Of a stretch of DNA of 48,566 nucleotides, positions 16,967 to 28,019 are shown one piece after another. This DNA comes from Litorivicinus sp. (GTDB lineage: Bacteria > Pseudomonadota > Gammaproteobacteria > Pseudomonadales > Litorivicinaceae). The notes under the pieces are model-generated. The model was not told the origin of the DNA. It ran no database searches and worked only from the letters and a program-made list of their open reading frames with translations. Made by a program: the position numbers and the translations under genes. Each line of letters opens with the position of its first letter. The stretch's first letter is position 1. The stretch covers positions 1 through 48,566 of the forward strand of contig QXYM01000055.1 in NCBI GenBank assembly GCA_009886945.1, in the 5' to 3' direction.

Positions 16967-17842
16967 TTATTCATCCTCATCTTCTGGTGGTTCCTTCTGC
17001 GCACGTGTTCGAAAGTCCACAAACGCATCAATCACCGCCAATAACGCCAACAACAATAAGAGATATGGCGTAAAAAATACCAATGCTGTGTAGAACATGA
17101 TGATGAGTCCTCTCGACTCCCTCATGCCCGTCAGCCCATGCACCAATGCTATGCCGGCAAACATTAACGGCAGCGCACCAACCGGAGAGAACCGGAGCAT
17201 CCACGGATCAATCAAAAATCCAGTGGCTGCCAGGACCAGACATCCGACAGCAAACACAGGCGGAAGAATGACCGCCTCAAACTCGGTTTTAAACCCACCC
17301 GGGTTAAACGCCTGAGCTTGAAGAGCTCGCGCAAATGTCAGTGCGAATATCGCACTCACCATATGCACAAAACTCAGTGCCCCAACAGACAGCGATGCCA
17401 TCCATGCATCCACTGTTGGACCATCCACCCCAAGGGCCGACAGTTGCGCCGGCGCAGCAACCACTTCTTTGATCGCTGCAACCAGACCTTTGAGCGTCTC
17501 TTCATAGAGCGCGCCGACTAAAAACACCAAGGCCAGCGAAATACCAAGTCCTACCATCAGGACCGAAAGCCAACTCAGTGTGCGGTGAAGGACGGCTGCC
17601 AAGACAACTGTAATCACCAAAACCAGCAACATTGCTGAGTCACCGAATCCAAAAGCCATCACCGAAGCGACAAGCAATGGGATCAGGGTCACCAATCGGG
17701 ATTTGTCGAGGCCTCGACGGAGCGCATATAACGCCACCACCGAAGCACCAGCCCATGACAATAAAGGCAAAAACAACAGCCCCGATGCGATCAGCGCTGC
17801 CCGCCACTCAGACGCCATTAAAAAGTGCGCCAGCCGTGCCAT
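16967..17842 (-). CDS. Polytopic inner-membrane protein, DUF2232/YybS-like, between rpsR and rplI
   Basis: This 291-aa protein has about eight hydrophobic segments (for example LIASGLLFLPLLSWAGASVVAL, LVTLIPLLVASVMAFGFG, LVLVITVVLAAVL, LVFLVGALY) and a highly acidic C-terminus ending in EPPEDEDE. A DUF2232-type membrane protein in exactly this place, between the S18 and L9 genes, is common in Gammaproteobacteria. Its role is not established; no enzymatic motif is visible. The stop abuts the rplI start with no gap and the start is 15 bp after rpsR, so it is cotranscribed with ribosomal proteins. Confidence 0.8.
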   Translation of the reverse strand: MARLAHFLMASEWRAALIASGLLFLPLLSWAGASVVALYALRRGLDKSRLVTLIPLLVASVMAFGFGDSAMLLVLVITVVLAAVLHRTLSWLSVLMVGLGISLALVFLVGALYEETLKGLVAAIKEVVAAPAQLSALGVDGPTVDAWMASLSVGALSFVHMVSAIFALTFARALQAQAFNPGGFKTEFEAVILPPVFAVGCLVLAATGFLIDPWMLRFSPVGALPLMFAGIALVHGLTGMRESRGLIIMFYTALVFFTPYLLLLLALLAVIDAFVDFRTRAQKEPPEDEDE

Positions 17843-17857
17843 GGTATCCCCTGTTAA

Positions 17858-18088
17858 TTAGATATCGTGCGAATCCGTGTAAGGAAGCAACGCCAAATAA
17901 CGCGCGCGCTTGATCGCTGTCGCGAGCTGGCGCTGATACTTTGCACTGGTCCCCGTGATCCGCGAAGGTACAATTTTACCGGTTTCGGTAATGTACTGCT
18001 TCAGCGTATCCAGATCTTTGTAGTCAATTTCTGTGACATTTTCAGCAGAGAAACGACAGAATTTACGACGACGGAAAAAACGTGACAT
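17858..18088 (-). CDS. rpsR: 30S ribosomal protein S18
   Basis: S18 (76 aa) shows [13 protein letters not shown] at the N-terminus, [27 protein letters not shown] in the middle and [22 protein letters not shown] at the end, all standard. It pairs with S6 in the 30S platform. It follows rpsF after 11 bp; the priB gene found between them in E. coli is absent. Confidence 0.98.
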   Translation of the reverse strand: MSRFFRRRKFCRFSAENVTEIDYKDLDTLKQYITETGKIVPSRITGTSAKYQRQLATAIKRARYLALLPYTDSHDI

Positions 18089-18099
18089 ATTTCTCTTCC

Positions 18100-18552
18100 T
18101 TACTCTTCAGTTGCTTCTTCAGAATTAACGACGTCTTCGACATCATCAACTTCTGCATTGTCGACATCATCAGTCTCTGAGGACTCAGCATCGCGATCAC
18201 GGCGACGTTCTGAGCGGTCACGATCCTGACGGCTTTCAGCAGCTTTAATCGGAGAAATATCAGTCACCGCGTCTTTCCGCTTGATCACCATGTTACGCAA
18301 CACAGCATCGTTAAAACGGAAGGTGGTGGTCAGTTCGTCAAGAACATCCACTGAGCTTTCGATGTTCCAAAGAACATAGTGAGCTTTGTGCAGATCGTTG
18401 ATCGGATAAGCCAGTTGGCGACGACCCCAATCTTCAAAGCGATGGACAGATCCTCCGCCCTCAGTCACGGTATTTGTGTACCGTTCCATCATGGCAGGAA
18501 CCTGCTCTGACTGATCCGGATGGAACAGCAAAACGATTTCGTAATGGTTCAT
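18100..18552 (-). CDS. rpsF: 30S ribosomal protein S6 with long acidic tail
   Basis: S6 (150 aa) has the normal fold to about residue 95 ([22 protein letters not shown], the [11 protein letters not shown] segment, VLWNIES, LRNMVIK). It then has an unusual tail: an Arg/Asp-rich patch (about 108-121) followed by about 28 mostly acidic or Ser residues ending in EEATEE. E. coli S6 is shorter (about 131-135 aa) and is extended with glutamates by RimK, so a genetically encoded acidic end here may serve a similar end state; that is inference. A stringent-type promoter and a possible S6:S18 autoregulatory hairpin lie upstream. Confidence 0.97.
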   Translation of the reverse strand: MNHYEIVLLFHPDQSEQVPAMMERYTNTVTEGGGSVHRFEDWGRRQLAYPINDLHKAHYVLWNIESSVDVLDELTTTFRFNDAVLRNMVIKRKDAVTDISPIKAAESRQDRDRSERRRDRDAESSETDDVDNAEVDDVEDVVNSEEATEE

Positions 18553-18565
18553 TATGACTCCTTAC

Positions 18566-18584
18566 GGGTTTCGCCACTCGGCCC
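18566..18584 (-). promoter_or_regulatory. Possible S6:S18 autoregulatory leader hairpin
   Basis: On the - strand, just before the rpsF ribosome-binding site, GGG at 18584-18582 can pair with CCC at 18568-18566, enclosing CCGAGTGGCGAAA. rpsF leaders in many bacteria carry a hairpin with a CCG trinucleotide that mimics the 16S rRNA site of the S6:S18 dimer. The CCG position and the location right before rpsF fit that, but the stem is short and I could not fold or align it. Confidence 0.35.
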
Positions 18585-18632
18585 ATCCGAATGGCAAGGA
18601 GACTGACTGTTAGACAGGCAGTAGGGCGCGGG

Positions 18633-18661
18633 AGTCTAGACGACCCGGCACCCTATTGCAA
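18633..18661 (-). promoter_or_regulatory. Candidate sigma-70 promoter for rpsF with GC-rich discriminator
   Basis: Reading on the - strand: -35 TTGCAA (18661-18656), 17-bp spacer, -10 TAGACT (18638-18633), then CCCGCGCCC. Each hexamer matches consensus at four of six positions. A GC-rich discriminator is typical of ribosomal promoters under stringent (ppGpp) control. It lies between hfq and rpsF, about 80 bp before rpsF. Confidence 0.5.
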
Positions 18662-18675
18662 TCTCTGGCTGATCT

Positions 18676-18942
18676 TTAACTGTCTAAATCGTAGCGATCA
18701 TCGCCGTCTTCATCATCCATTCCACTGGCTGGAATTTTGACATTCCGAGCAGGAACAACTGTCGAGATCGCATGTTTATAAACCATTTGGCTGACAGTGT
18801 TTTTCAGAAGAACGACGAATTGATCGAATGATTCAATTTGACCCTGAAGTTTGATTCCATTGACTAAGAATATCGACACTGGAACGCGCTCCTTGCGCAA
18901 GATATTCAGAAAAGGGTCTTGTAGCGAGTGCCCTTTTGACAT
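18676..18942 (-). CDS. hfq: RNA chaperone Hfq
   Basis: Hfq (88 aa from ATG 18942) forms the hexameric Sm-like ring that pairs small RNAs with mRNAs. Sm1 ([29 protein letters not shown]) and Sm2 ([22 protein letters not shown], with the conserved YKH) are complete. The C-terminus is short and acidic ([15 protein letters not shown]), which in the family is an autoregulatory tip. The start is set by a strong GGGAGGT site 4 bp upstream; an extension to 18981 is not needed. miaA upstream and hflX-hflK-hflC downstream, the usual partners, are missing: hfq lies between purA and rpsF. Confidence 0.97.
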   Translation of the reverse strand: MSKGHSLQDPFLNILRKERVPVSIFLVNGIKLQGQIESFDQFVVLLKNTVSQMVYKHAISTVVPARNVKIPASGMDDEDGDDRYDLDS

Positions 18943-18995
18943 AGTTACCTCCCGATAGCGGACGGTCGTGGAGCCAATCATCCACTGCGGCTCCT

Positions 18996-19020
18996 AAAGT
19001 CGGGTGTTTTCACCCACGAC
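18996..19020 (-). terminator. Hairpin in the purA-hfq gap (weak terminator or hfq leader structure)
   Basis: On the - strand GGGTG (19015-19011) pairs with CACCC (19006-19002) around an AAAA loop, with flanking GTC/GAC and only TTT after it (18998-18996). It lies 57 bp after the purA stop. A second hairpin with 6-bp GGAGCC/GGCTCC arms occupies 18970-18994, closer to hfq. The first may terminate purA weakly; the second is more likely part of the hfq leader. No clear promoter for hfq was found in this 134-bp gap. Confidence 0.35.
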
Positions 19021-19076
19021 GGTCTGTGTATGCGTTTTTGTTGTTAGTCGAGGACAACAAATGCTGCCCCTGCACA

Positions 19077-21330
<2,254 letters not shown>

Positions 21331-21360
21331 AATCCGTCCCTAGAACCACATGCAAAGGCG

Positions 21361-21380
21361 GCGAGTTTACCAACACTCGC
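21361..21380 (-). terminator. Hairpin between serB and hisZ
   Basis: A perfect 6-bp inverted repeat (GCGAGT at 21361-21366 with ACTCGC at 21375-21380) sits 19 bp after the serB stop. On the - strand it is followed by CGCCTTTGC, a poor T run. It may be a weak terminator or a structure in the hisZ leader. Confidence 0.35.
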
Positions 21381-21399
21381 GAAAAGACGCATCCGACAA

Positions 21400-22257
21400 T
21401 CAGAATTTAACCAGATACGACAACGCACTGAGATCCTGATAATTCAAACAATGATTGGCCTCAGCGCGCACTTTCGGTTTGGCATGATGCGCCACCCCAA
21501 TTCCAGATGCCTTTAACATCGGAATGTCATTGGCGCCATCACCCACCGCGATGGTCTCAGCCAACGAGATCCCAAGGGCTTTGACTTCAGACTGCAAAGT
21601 CTTGAGCTTCATTGATCCATCAATCACTGGCGGAATGACCTCCCCCGTGACCTGACCATGTCGGCATTGAAGAACGTTCGATAACACAAAATCCATGCCT
21701 AAGCGCGCACCGATGCGGTCAGCGAAATAGGAAAATCCTCCAGAGACAATCCCCAAACGAACGCCAGCGGCAGAAAGATTTGCAGTCAACACATCAGCGC
21801 CTGGCATCAGCGTCAAGTTGGCATACACCGAATCCAGTTCGGTCTCTGCAAGGCCTCGCAGCAACCCCAACCGTTCGGTAAAACTCGCAATAAAATCCAG
21901 TTCACCTCGCATCGCCCGCTCAGTGATCGCAGACACTTGATCACCCAACCCGAATGCGCCGGCCAATTGATCAATCACCTCCTGCTGAATCAAGGTGGAA
22001 TCCATATCGAATAGCGCAAGCCTTGGACGCTCATCTCGGACCAGCAACCAATCGGTTTTCACCGCTTCTGCAGCCTCGCAAAGCTGACCTTCATCAATGG
22101 CTTCAACCGACAACTCGATGCAATCACAACTGGGCTCAACGCAAAGATCGGTCGGCTTGCGCGTCACAGGTTGCCAATGCGAGATTCCCGCTTGGTCAAG
22201 CCATTGCTCAAATGCCGCACGATGACCCACCTCGCTGACAAACCAGAGCAGTCTCAC
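21400..22257 (-). CDS. serB: Phosphoserine phosphatase SerB
   Basis: SerB (285 aa) is the HAD-family enzyme that releases serine from O-phosphoserine, ending serine synthesis. The nucleophile motif is [10 protein letters not shown] (D84, D86), followed by [29 protein letters not shown], the motif II region [16 protein letters not shown], and motif [18 protein letters not shown] divergent N-terminal region of about 75 residues replaces the regulatory part seen in E. coli (322 aa). The start is GTG, overlapping the parC stop as GTGA. Confidence 0.95.
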   Translation of the reverse strand: MRLLWFVSEVGHRAAFEQWLDQAGISHWQPVTRKPTDLCVEPSCDCIELSVEAIDEGQLCEAAEAVKTDWLLVRDERPRLALFDMDSTLIQQEVIDQLAGAFGLGDQVSAITERAMRGELDFIASFTERLGLLRGLAETELDSVYANLTLMPGADVLTANLSAAGVRLGIVSGGFSYFADRIGARLGMDFVLSNVLQCRHGQVTGEVIPPVIDGSMKLKTLQSEVKALGISLAETIAVGDGANDIPMLKASGIGVAHHAKPKVRAEANHCLNYQDLSALSYLVKF

Positions 22258-24491
22258 GACTCAGCCTCCAGGTGATCCACTCTCTGAAATCCTCGCGGTA
22301 GCAGTTTTCCACGACGAGCACGCTCGCCAACAAAGTTATCTAAATCAGCCGGGGACAGCGTCACATGACGTTTACCTGCAATCACACGAAGCGATCGAAG
22401 TGGCGGTAAAACAGCAACCGCTGTGACACGATGCCCATCTTTTAAGAGGGCCGGCGGAATCTGCACGAGCTTATTGCCCTTACCTTTCGACAGCTCAGGG
22501 AGTTCATGAGCTTCAAACACCAACAAATGACCAGTAGAGACCGCAACTGCAATGCGCGACAGCTCAGGATCGGCAATCATCACCGGCGGGAGTAGCTTCG
22601 CATCACCACAGTTCACGACCGATTTTCCTGCCTTGTTTCGACCCAGTAAATCGCCGTGTTGACAGATAAATCCGTAGCCGTAATCGGTCGTTAATACCCA
22701 CTTGGTCGATTCGTCAGCCAATGCCAATTGTGTGACCTTGGCTCCAGCAGCCAGATCAATTCGCCCAGACAGGGGCTCACCCTGACTCCGCGCTGAGGGC
22801 AACGTGTGGGTGAGCACCGAATAGGCCCTGCCTGACGTGTCAAACGCCACCAGCGGTTGATTCGATCGGCCCTGAACTGAGGTCAGATACTGATCGCCGG
22901 CCTTATACGATAAGGCGCCAGGATCGATATCGTGCCCCTTGGCCGAACGGATCCAACCATTGTCACTCAAGACCACTGTCACTGGTTCTGAAGCCACCAG
23001 TTGATCTTCCCGAAGGGCGCGTGCTTCCTGGCGAACAACGATGGGTGAATGACGGTCGTCGCCGTAAGTCTCCAGGTCGCGAGTCAACTCATCCCGCATC
23101 AGCTTGGTCATTTTTGACCGTGATCCAAGCACTCCTTCCAGATAGGTCCGCTCCGTTTCCAGATCTTGCTGTTCCGCCTGAATTTTCTCTTCTTCAAGCT
23201 TCGCCAAATGACGCAATCTCAAATCCAAGATGGCATTGGCCTGGACCTCGCTGAGCCCAAACCGCTCCATCAACTCCGTTTTTGGCTCATCCTCTTCACG
23301 AATAATCCGAATCACTTCATCAATATTGAGATAGGCGACCAAGTAGCCTTCAAGGATGTGCAAACGATCCACAACCTGATCAAGACGATGCGTCAATCGA
23401 CGCGTCACTGTGAGCCGCCGCCAATCCAACCACTCACTCAAAATCGTGCGAAGCGATTTCACCTGCGGACGGCCGTCAACTCCGATCATATTGAGGTTGA
23501 CGCGATAAGTTTTCTCAAGGTCCGTGGTTGCGAACAAGTGAGTCATCACCTCTTCTGCATTCACTCGATTGGAGCGCGGAGTCAACACCAGTCGAATCGG
23601 ATTTTCATGATCCGATTCATCACGCAAATCGACAATCATCGGGAGTTTTTTTGCCTGCATCTGTGCCGCAATCTGTTCCAAAATCCGCGCCGGTGATGCC
23701 TGGTGCGGAAGAGCATGAATCACAATATCGCCATCTTCAGTGACGTAGGTCGCACGCATCCGAATTGAGCCATTTCCTGTTTCGTAGACTTTGGCCAGAT
23801 CTGCCGGCGATGAAATGATTTCCGCGGTGGTCGGATAATCAGGTCCTGGAACAAACTGCATCAGCTCGCTGACCGATGCATCAGGATGATCCAATAAGTG
23901 CACAGCGGCATTGACCACTTCTCGAAGATTATGCGGCGGAATATCTGTCGCCATACCCACTGCGATGCCAGTAGTTCCATTGAGCAAAATCGAAGGCACT
24001 CGTGCCGGCAGTAATTTCGGCTCCTTTAATGTGCCATCAAAATTGGGCTGCCAATCGACAGTTCCCTGACCCAATTCATCCAGCAAAATCTTGGCAATCG
24101 CGGTCAACCGGGCTTCGGTGTAACGCATGGCTGCAAAGCTTTTAGGGTCATCAGGACTCCCCCAATTCCCTTGCCCATCGACCAGTGGGTAGCGGGTCGA
24201 AAATGGTTGCGCAAGCAGCACCATCGCCTCATAACACGCGGAATCACCATGCGGGTGAAACTTACCCAAGACATCGCCGACTGTTCGCGCGGATTTTTTA
24301 TGCTTGGACTGCGCCGACAAGCCGAGTTCGCTCATGGCATAGACGATTCGCCGCTGGACAGGCTTCAGGCCGTCGCCGATGTGTGGAAGGGCGCGGTCAA
24401 GAATGACGTACATCGAATAATCAAGGTACGCCTTCTCTGTGTAGGTTTTGAGTGGAAGCCTTTCGAAGGCTTCAGTGGATTCAAGCGTCAA
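22254..24491 (-). CDS. parC: DNA topoisomerase IV subunit A ParC
   Basis: ParC (745 aa from TTG 24491) is the DNA-cleaving subunit that unlinks replicated chromosomes with ParE. The N-terminus [34 protein letters not shown], the quinolone-resistance region [15 protein letters not shown] (wild-type Ser and Glu kept), and the catalytic Tyr in AAMRYTEAR are clear. The C-terminal beta-pinwheel domain runs from about 500 to the end. No ATG lies near the expected N-terminus: TTG 24491 (AGGG about 8 bp upstream) gives the right length, while the frame could extend to TTG 24635 only by reading through the upstream transporter gene. parE is not adjacent. It follows the YeeE genes by 35 bp. Confidence 0.97.
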   Translation of the reverse strand: MTLESTEAFERLPLKTYTEKAYLDYSMYVILDRALPHIGDGLKPVQRRIVYAMSELGLSAQSKHKKSARTVGDVLGKFHPHGDSACYEAMVLLAQPFSTRYPLVDGQGNWGSPDDPKSFAAMRYTEARLTAIAKILLDELGQGTVDWQPNFDGTLKEPKLLPARVPSILLNGTTGIAVGMATDIPPHNLREVVNAAVHLLDHPDASVSELMQFVPGPDYPTTAEIISSPADLAKVYETGNGSIRMRATYVTEDGDIVIHALPHQASPARILEQIAAQMQAKKLPMIVDLRDESDHENPIRLVLTPRSNRVNAEEVMTHLFATTDLEKTYRVNLNMIGVDGRPQVKSLRTILSEWLDWRRLTVTRRLTHRLDQVVDRLHILEGYLVAYLNIDEVIRIIREEDEPKTELMERFGLSEVQANAILDLRLRHLAKLEEEKIQAEQQDLETERTYLEGVLGSRSKMTKLMRDELTRDLETYGDDRHSPIVVRQEARALREDQLVASEPVTVVLSDNGWIRSAKGHDIDPGALSYKAGDQYLTSVQGRSNQPLVAFDTSGRAYSVLTHTLPSARSQGEPLSGRIDLAAGAKVTQLALADESTKWVLTTDYGYGFICQHGDLLGRNKAGKSVVNCGDAKLLPPVMIADPELSRIAVAVSTGHLLVFEAHELPELSKGKGNKLVQIPPALLKDGHRVTAVAVLPPLRSLRVIAGKRHVTLSPADLDNFVGERARRGKLLPRGFQRVDHLEAES

Positions 24492-24526
24492 TGGAGGACC
24501 CTTCGAGTCGTTGGAAAGACCAAACG

Positions 24527-24934
24527 CTACCGATGGAATCGCTCGTAAGCAAGACTCCCAAGGACCAAAGCGACTAAATACGGAATAATCACGCCAGGCT
24601 CCAGCAAGACCGACGCAAATGCAGGACCCGGACAAAGACCCGAAATTCCCCAGCCGATCCCGAAGACCGCACTGCCCAGAACCAATGGACGATCAATCTC
24701 GCCCCCCTGTGGTACTTGGCTATCCGCAAAAATCACCGGCGCGGCTCGACGGCGAAGCATGATAAATCCAATGGCCGCGACAGGAATTCCGCCACCCATG
24801 ACGAAAATCAAGCTGGGATCCCAGGTTCCGGCGATATCTAAAAAGTTCACAATTTTTGCCGGATTGGTCATTCCAGCGATATACAGGCCTGCGCCAAACA
24901 ACGCACCCAAAACCAGCGCGATCACCTGAATCAT
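24527..24934 (-). CDS. YeeE/YedE-family sulfur transporter, second half (PmpB-like)
   Basis: This 135-aa inner-membrane protein has four hydrophobic helices and the half-repeat motif [16 protein letters not shown], with the conserved Cys of the YeeE thiosulfate channel family. It begins [22 protein letters not shown] at ATG 24934, overlapping the stop of the first-half gene (ATGA). In other bacteria such split YeeE pairs import or export sulfur compounds and sit with persulfide dioxygenase or rhodanese genes. The same association occurs here on the opposite strand. Confidence 0.9.
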   Translation of the reverse strand: MIQVIALVLGALFGAGLYIAGMTNPAKIVNFLDIAGTWDPSLIFVMGGGIPVAAIGFIMLRRRAAPVIFADSQVPQGGEIDRPLVLGSAVFGIGWGISGLCPGPAFASVLLEPGVIIPYLVALVLGSLAYERFHR

Positions 24935-25359
24935 GATGCACCCCCCATCAGATGCCGAATCACAAAGACCGTCAGGACCGCCGTCGTCATAAAGGTGCAA
25001 GTGGCGACGATCGAACGTTTGGATAGTCTTGAAATTCCACAAATCCCGTGACCGCTGGTACAGCCAGAACCGACGCGTGATCCATATCCAACCAGAAACC
25101 CACCAATCAACATGGGGATCAAACCCATTGGCTCAAAGCCATGGGGCGAGGGAGCAACCAAAGACAAGATCAATGGCGTCAGAATGAGACCAAGCAAAAA
25201 GAATGGCCGCCAGGATCCTTCACCGAAATCAAAATCCAAGGTTCGTGCAACAATCCCAGTCATGCCGATCACGCGACCAAGCAGCACAAAGGCTGCTGCA
25301 GCTGACAAACCAATCAATAACCCTCCCGACAGGGAAAGAACCGGAGTAAATTCAGTCAT
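24931..25359 (-). CDS. YeeE/YedE-family sulfur transporter, first half (PmpA-like)
   Basis: This 142-aa membrane protein (four to five helices) carries the YeeE motif GYGSRVGSGCTSGHGICGISRLSKRS with two conserved Cys residues. Together with the next gene it makes up a complete YeeE-type channel, each gene encoding one half. The start ATG 25359 is 101 bp from the divergent persulfide dioxygenase start, so both directions probably share regulatory DNA that senses sulfide or polysulfide. The ligand (thiosulfate, sulfide, or persulfide) cannot be read from sequence. Confidence 0.9.
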   Translation of the reverse strand: MTEFTPVLSLSGGLLIGLSAAAAFVLLGRVIGMTGIVARTLDFDFGEGSWRPFFLLGLILTPLILSLVAPSPHGFEPMGLIPMLIGGFLVGYGSRVGSGCTSGHGICGISRLSKRSIVATCTFMTTAVLTVFVIRHLMGGAS

Positions 25360-25418
25360 TTTTGATACACCTCAAGGCCAAACAGCGCCGAATAGTATCG
25401 AATCTCTGGCGACGTTGA

Positions 25419-25430
25419 TATAAGGTTATA
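25419..25430. promoter_or_regulatory. Palindrome in the sulfur-module divergent promoter region
   Basis: TATAA-GG-TTATA is a perfect 5-bp inverted repeat 31 bp before the persulfide dioxygenase start and about 60 bp before the divergent transporter start. AT-rich dyads are typical sites for ArsR-type persulfide sensors (BigR/SqrR) that control such operons. It may also include the -10 of the + strand promoter. No such regulator gene is in the window. Confidence 0.35.
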
Positions 25431-25460
25431 ACTAAACGCTCTGAGAGCGAGGAGATTGAG

Positions 25461-26321
25461 ATGAAACCAGACGTTCGTGCTTTTTTTGATCCTGCGACTT
25501 GGACCCTGACTTATGTGGTGAAAGATCCCAACTCAGCATCTTGCGCCATCATCGATTCAGTGCTCGATTATGACGCTGCCAGCGGCCGAACCAAGACAGA
25601 CAGTGCAGATCAAGTCATTCACATGGTCAAATCAGAGGGATTGTCGGTTGAATGGATTGTCGAGACCCATGTGCACGCAGATCATCTCTCGGCTGCACCC
25701 TATTTACATAATCAACTCGGCGGACAAATCGGCATCGGGACGCACATCACCGATGTGCAGACCATTTTTGGCAACCTTTTTAACGCAGAACCTGAATTTC
25801 GTCGTGATGGTTCCCAGTTTGATGCGCTCTTCGACGACGGAGACACTTTCTCAATCGGCGGCTTAACGGCAACAGCCATGCACACACCCGGCCACACACC
25901 CGCGTGCATGACCTACCACATTGGTGATGCATTGTTTGTGGGTGACACGTTGTTCATGCCTGACTTTGGAACCGCCCGATGTGATTTCCCAGGTGGTGAT
26001 GCACGGATCCTGTATCACAGCATTCAGCGTCTTCTCGCTCTTCCGCCTGAGACCCGCATGTTCATGTGTCATGACTACATGCCTAATGGGCGAGAGATGA
26101 AATACCAAACCACAGTGGCCGAACAAAAAGCGTCCAATCTGCACGTGCATGATGGAATCTCTGAGGATGAATTTGTCGAAATGCGCACCGCTAAGGACAA
26201 AACACTGAATATGCCCGCGTTAATCTTGCCATCTGTACAGATCAACATGCGTGCTGGAGAACTTCCTCCAGCAGAGGATAATGGCGTACGCTATCTAAAA
26301 ATTCCTCTTGATGCCGTTTAA
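25461..26321 (+). CDS. Persulfide dioxygenase-like metallo-beta-lactamase-fold hydrolase (ETHE1/Blh type)
   Basis: This 286-aa protein belongs to the ETHE1-like MBL group that oxidises glutathione persulfide to sulfite with one mononuclear iron. The metal motif is THVHADHL (H70, H72, D74, H75), followed by HTPGHTPACM, VGDTLFMPDFGTARCDFPGG and a final CHDYMPNGRE histidine, all standard for the bacterial branch found beside sulfur transferases. AGGAG lies 7 bp upstream of ATG. It heads the PDO-DUF442-SQR-SulP run and would remove the persulfide made by the SQR two genes downstream. Confidence 0.92.
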   Translation: MKPDVRAFFDPATWTLTYVVKDPNSASCAIIDSVLDYDAASGRTKTDSADQVIHMVKSEGLSVEWIVETHVHADHLSAAPYLHNQLGGQIGIGTHITDVQTIFGNLFNAEPEFRRDGSQFDALFDDGDTFSIGGLTATAMHTPGHTPACMTYHIGDALFVGDTLFMPDFGTARCDFPGGDARILYHSIQRLLALPPETRMFMCHDYMPNGREMKYQTTVAEQKASNLHVHDGISEDEFVEMRTAKDKTLNMPALILPSVQINMRAGELPPAEDNGVRYLKIPLDAV

Positions 26322-26330
26322 GGAGGCACC

Positions 26331-26738
26331 ATGATTATTCGCGAATTGACGCCTGAACTCGCTGTTGCTGACCAACTCACCCTCGATGATCTCGAGGCCG
26401 TGAAGGAAGCTGGTTTCAAAGCGGTGGTCTGTAATCGTCCTGACGAAGAAGGTGAGCCGCATGCCGAAGCCGATGCCATGGCTCAAAAAGCCAATGCATT
26501 AGGACTCGAGTTTCGGTATTTGCCGGTCAATGGAGCCAACATTACCGAAACAGATGTTGCGCAACACGCTGCGATCCTTGCCGAATTACCGACACCCACA
26601 CTGACCTATTGTCGATCGGGCGCCCGATGTGCCAAATTGTGGGCGCTCTCGGAAGCTGGGAAACAAGATGTCAATACGCTGGTTGAGACTGTTGACCGCG
26701 CAGGGCTCAGCGTCGTCGATATCGCGCACCGCTTGTAA
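26331..26738 (+). CDS. DUF442/TIGR01244-family sulfurtransferase-like protein
   Basis: This 135-aa protein has the protein-tyrosine-phosphatase-like DUF442 fold: KAVVCNRPDEEGEP, YLPVNG, and an active-site loop TYCRSGARCAKLW with a Cys-x4-Arg arrangement. In many genomes this domain is fused to, or encoded beside, a persulfide dioxygenase or an SQR, and it is thought to move sulfane sulfur. Here it starts 9 bp after the dioxygenase stop with AGGAGG directly before ATG, and it is not fused. Phosphatase activity is unlikely from context, but unproven. Confidence 0.88.
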   Translation: MIIRELTPELAVADQLTLDDLEAVKEAGFKAVVCNRPDEEGEPHAEADAMAQKANALGLEFRYLPVNGANITETDVAQHAAILAELPTPTLTYCRSGARCAKLWALSEAGKQDVNTLVETVDRAGLSVVDIAHRL

Positions 26739-26786
26739 CCATGTAGGCACAGACTCGGATAATAAAACCAACGGAAGAGGTCAATC

Positions 26787-28019
26787 ATGCAAGTCGATAT
26801 TGCGATTGTCGGGGCCGGAGCGGGTGGCTTAGCTGCCGCTGCGTCTCTGCTCAAACAAAATCCCAAGCTAACCGTCACGGTATTTGATCCAGCTGACGAA
26901 CACTATTATCAGCCAGGATGGACCTTGGTTGGCAGCGGTCTCATGCCACAAGAAAAAACCGTGCGACCCATGGATTCAGTGATCCCCAAAAAGGTCTCCT
27001 GGGTTCAAGAAGCGGTCACAGAATTCCATCCTGACAGCGATTTCATCACGCTCGCCAATGGCGTCGATGTGACCTATAAAGTGTTGATAGTCGCACCCGG
27101 ATTGAAAGTGGACTATGACGCGATTCCCGGCCTTCAAGATACACTTGGACACAATGGCGTGTCCTGCAATTACCGCTACGATCTCGCACCCTACTCTTGG
27201 GAGTGCATTCAAAATCTCAAGTCAGGAAAAGCCATTTTCACCCAACCGCCGATGCCAATTAAGTGTGCAGGAGCGCCGCAAAAAGCCCTTTATCTCGCTG
27301 CTGATTACTGGCGGCAACAGGGGTGTTTAAGCGACATCGATATCGAATTCCGGAACGCAGGAGCGGTGTTGTTTGGAGTCGCGGAATTTGTCCCCGTCTT
27401 GAATTCCTACATCGAAAAATATGGCGCCCAACTGAAGTTCAATTCCAACCTCATCCACGTGGATGGCGCCAATCAGATCGCAACCTTTCAAGTGACCGAC
27501 GCCGAAGGCAAGATCACCGAAGTGGAAGAGCATTTTGATTATTTACATGCGGTGCCTCCGCAAACATCCCCGGATTTCATCAAAAATAGCCCGCTCTCCA
27601 ATGACGCAGGCTGGCTTGATGTCAATCAGGACACACTGCAACACAACACCTACGCAAATATTTTCGGCCTCGGTGATGTGATCAGTGCGCCCAACGCGAA
27701 AACTGCAGCAGCAGTCAGAAAACAAGCCCCAGTGGTGGCTCGAAACATCCATCAATTGCTCAATCACACAACGCCCGATTACCAATACGATGGTTACGGC
27801 AGCTGTCCCCTCACGGTGGAACGGGGAAAGGTTGTGATGGCGGAATTTGGATATGGCGGGAAGCTATTACCCACAATCAAAGGACTGGATCCAACCGTAC
27901 CTCGATCGATCTGGTGGGCTGTCAAAGCCAAATACTTGATCCCGATGTACTTTGATCTCATGCTCAAAGGACGAGAAATTCTCGCAATACCGGAACGTGC
28001 CAAGACTCCCAATACTTGA
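26787..28019 (+). CDS. sqr: Sulfide:quinone oxidoreductase
   Basis: SQR (410 aa) is an FAD monotopic membrane enzyme that oxidises sulfide to sulfane sulfur and reduces quinone. The N-terminal fold is AIVGAGAGGLAAAASLL; the substrate loop starts YYQPGWTLVGSG. The redox cysteines expected of the mitochondrial-like type II group are C160 in PPMPIKCAGAPQKA and C340 in YGSCPLTVERGK. FGLGDVISAPNAKTAAAVRKQAP is the flavin-binding end. AGAGG lies 7 bp upstream. C-terminal amphipathic residues fit membrane association. The frame overlaps the SulP gene by 23 bp. Confidence 0.95.
   Translation: MQVDIAIVGAGAGGLAAAASLLKQNPKLTVTVFDPADEHYYQPGWTLVGSGLMPQEKTVRPMDSVIPKKVSWVQEAVTEFHPDSDFITLANGVDVTYKVLIVAPGLKVDYDAIPGLQDTLGHNGVSCNYRYDLAPYSWECIQNLKSGKAIFTQPPMPIKCAGAPQKALYLAADYWRQQGCLSDIDIEFRNAGAVLFGVAEFVPVLNSYIEKYGAQLKFNSNLIHVDGANQIATFQVTDAEGKITEVEEHFDYLHAVPPQTSPDFIKNSPLSNDAGWLDVNQDTLQHNTYANIFGLGDVISAPNAKTAAAVRKQAPVVARNIHQLLNHTTPDYQYDGYGSCPLTVERGKVVMAEFGYGGKLLPTIKGLDPTVPRSIWWAVKAKYLIPMYFDLMLKGREILAIPERAKTPNT

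Noticed and set aside
24141-24330. Quinolone-resistance changes in ParC
   Set aside because: The [13 protein letters not shown] region keeps the wild-type Ser and Glu.
24492-24635. N-terminal extension of parC to a TTG at 24635
   Set aside because: It runs through the end of the YeeE gene; the family N-terminus begins near TTG 24491, giving 745 aa.
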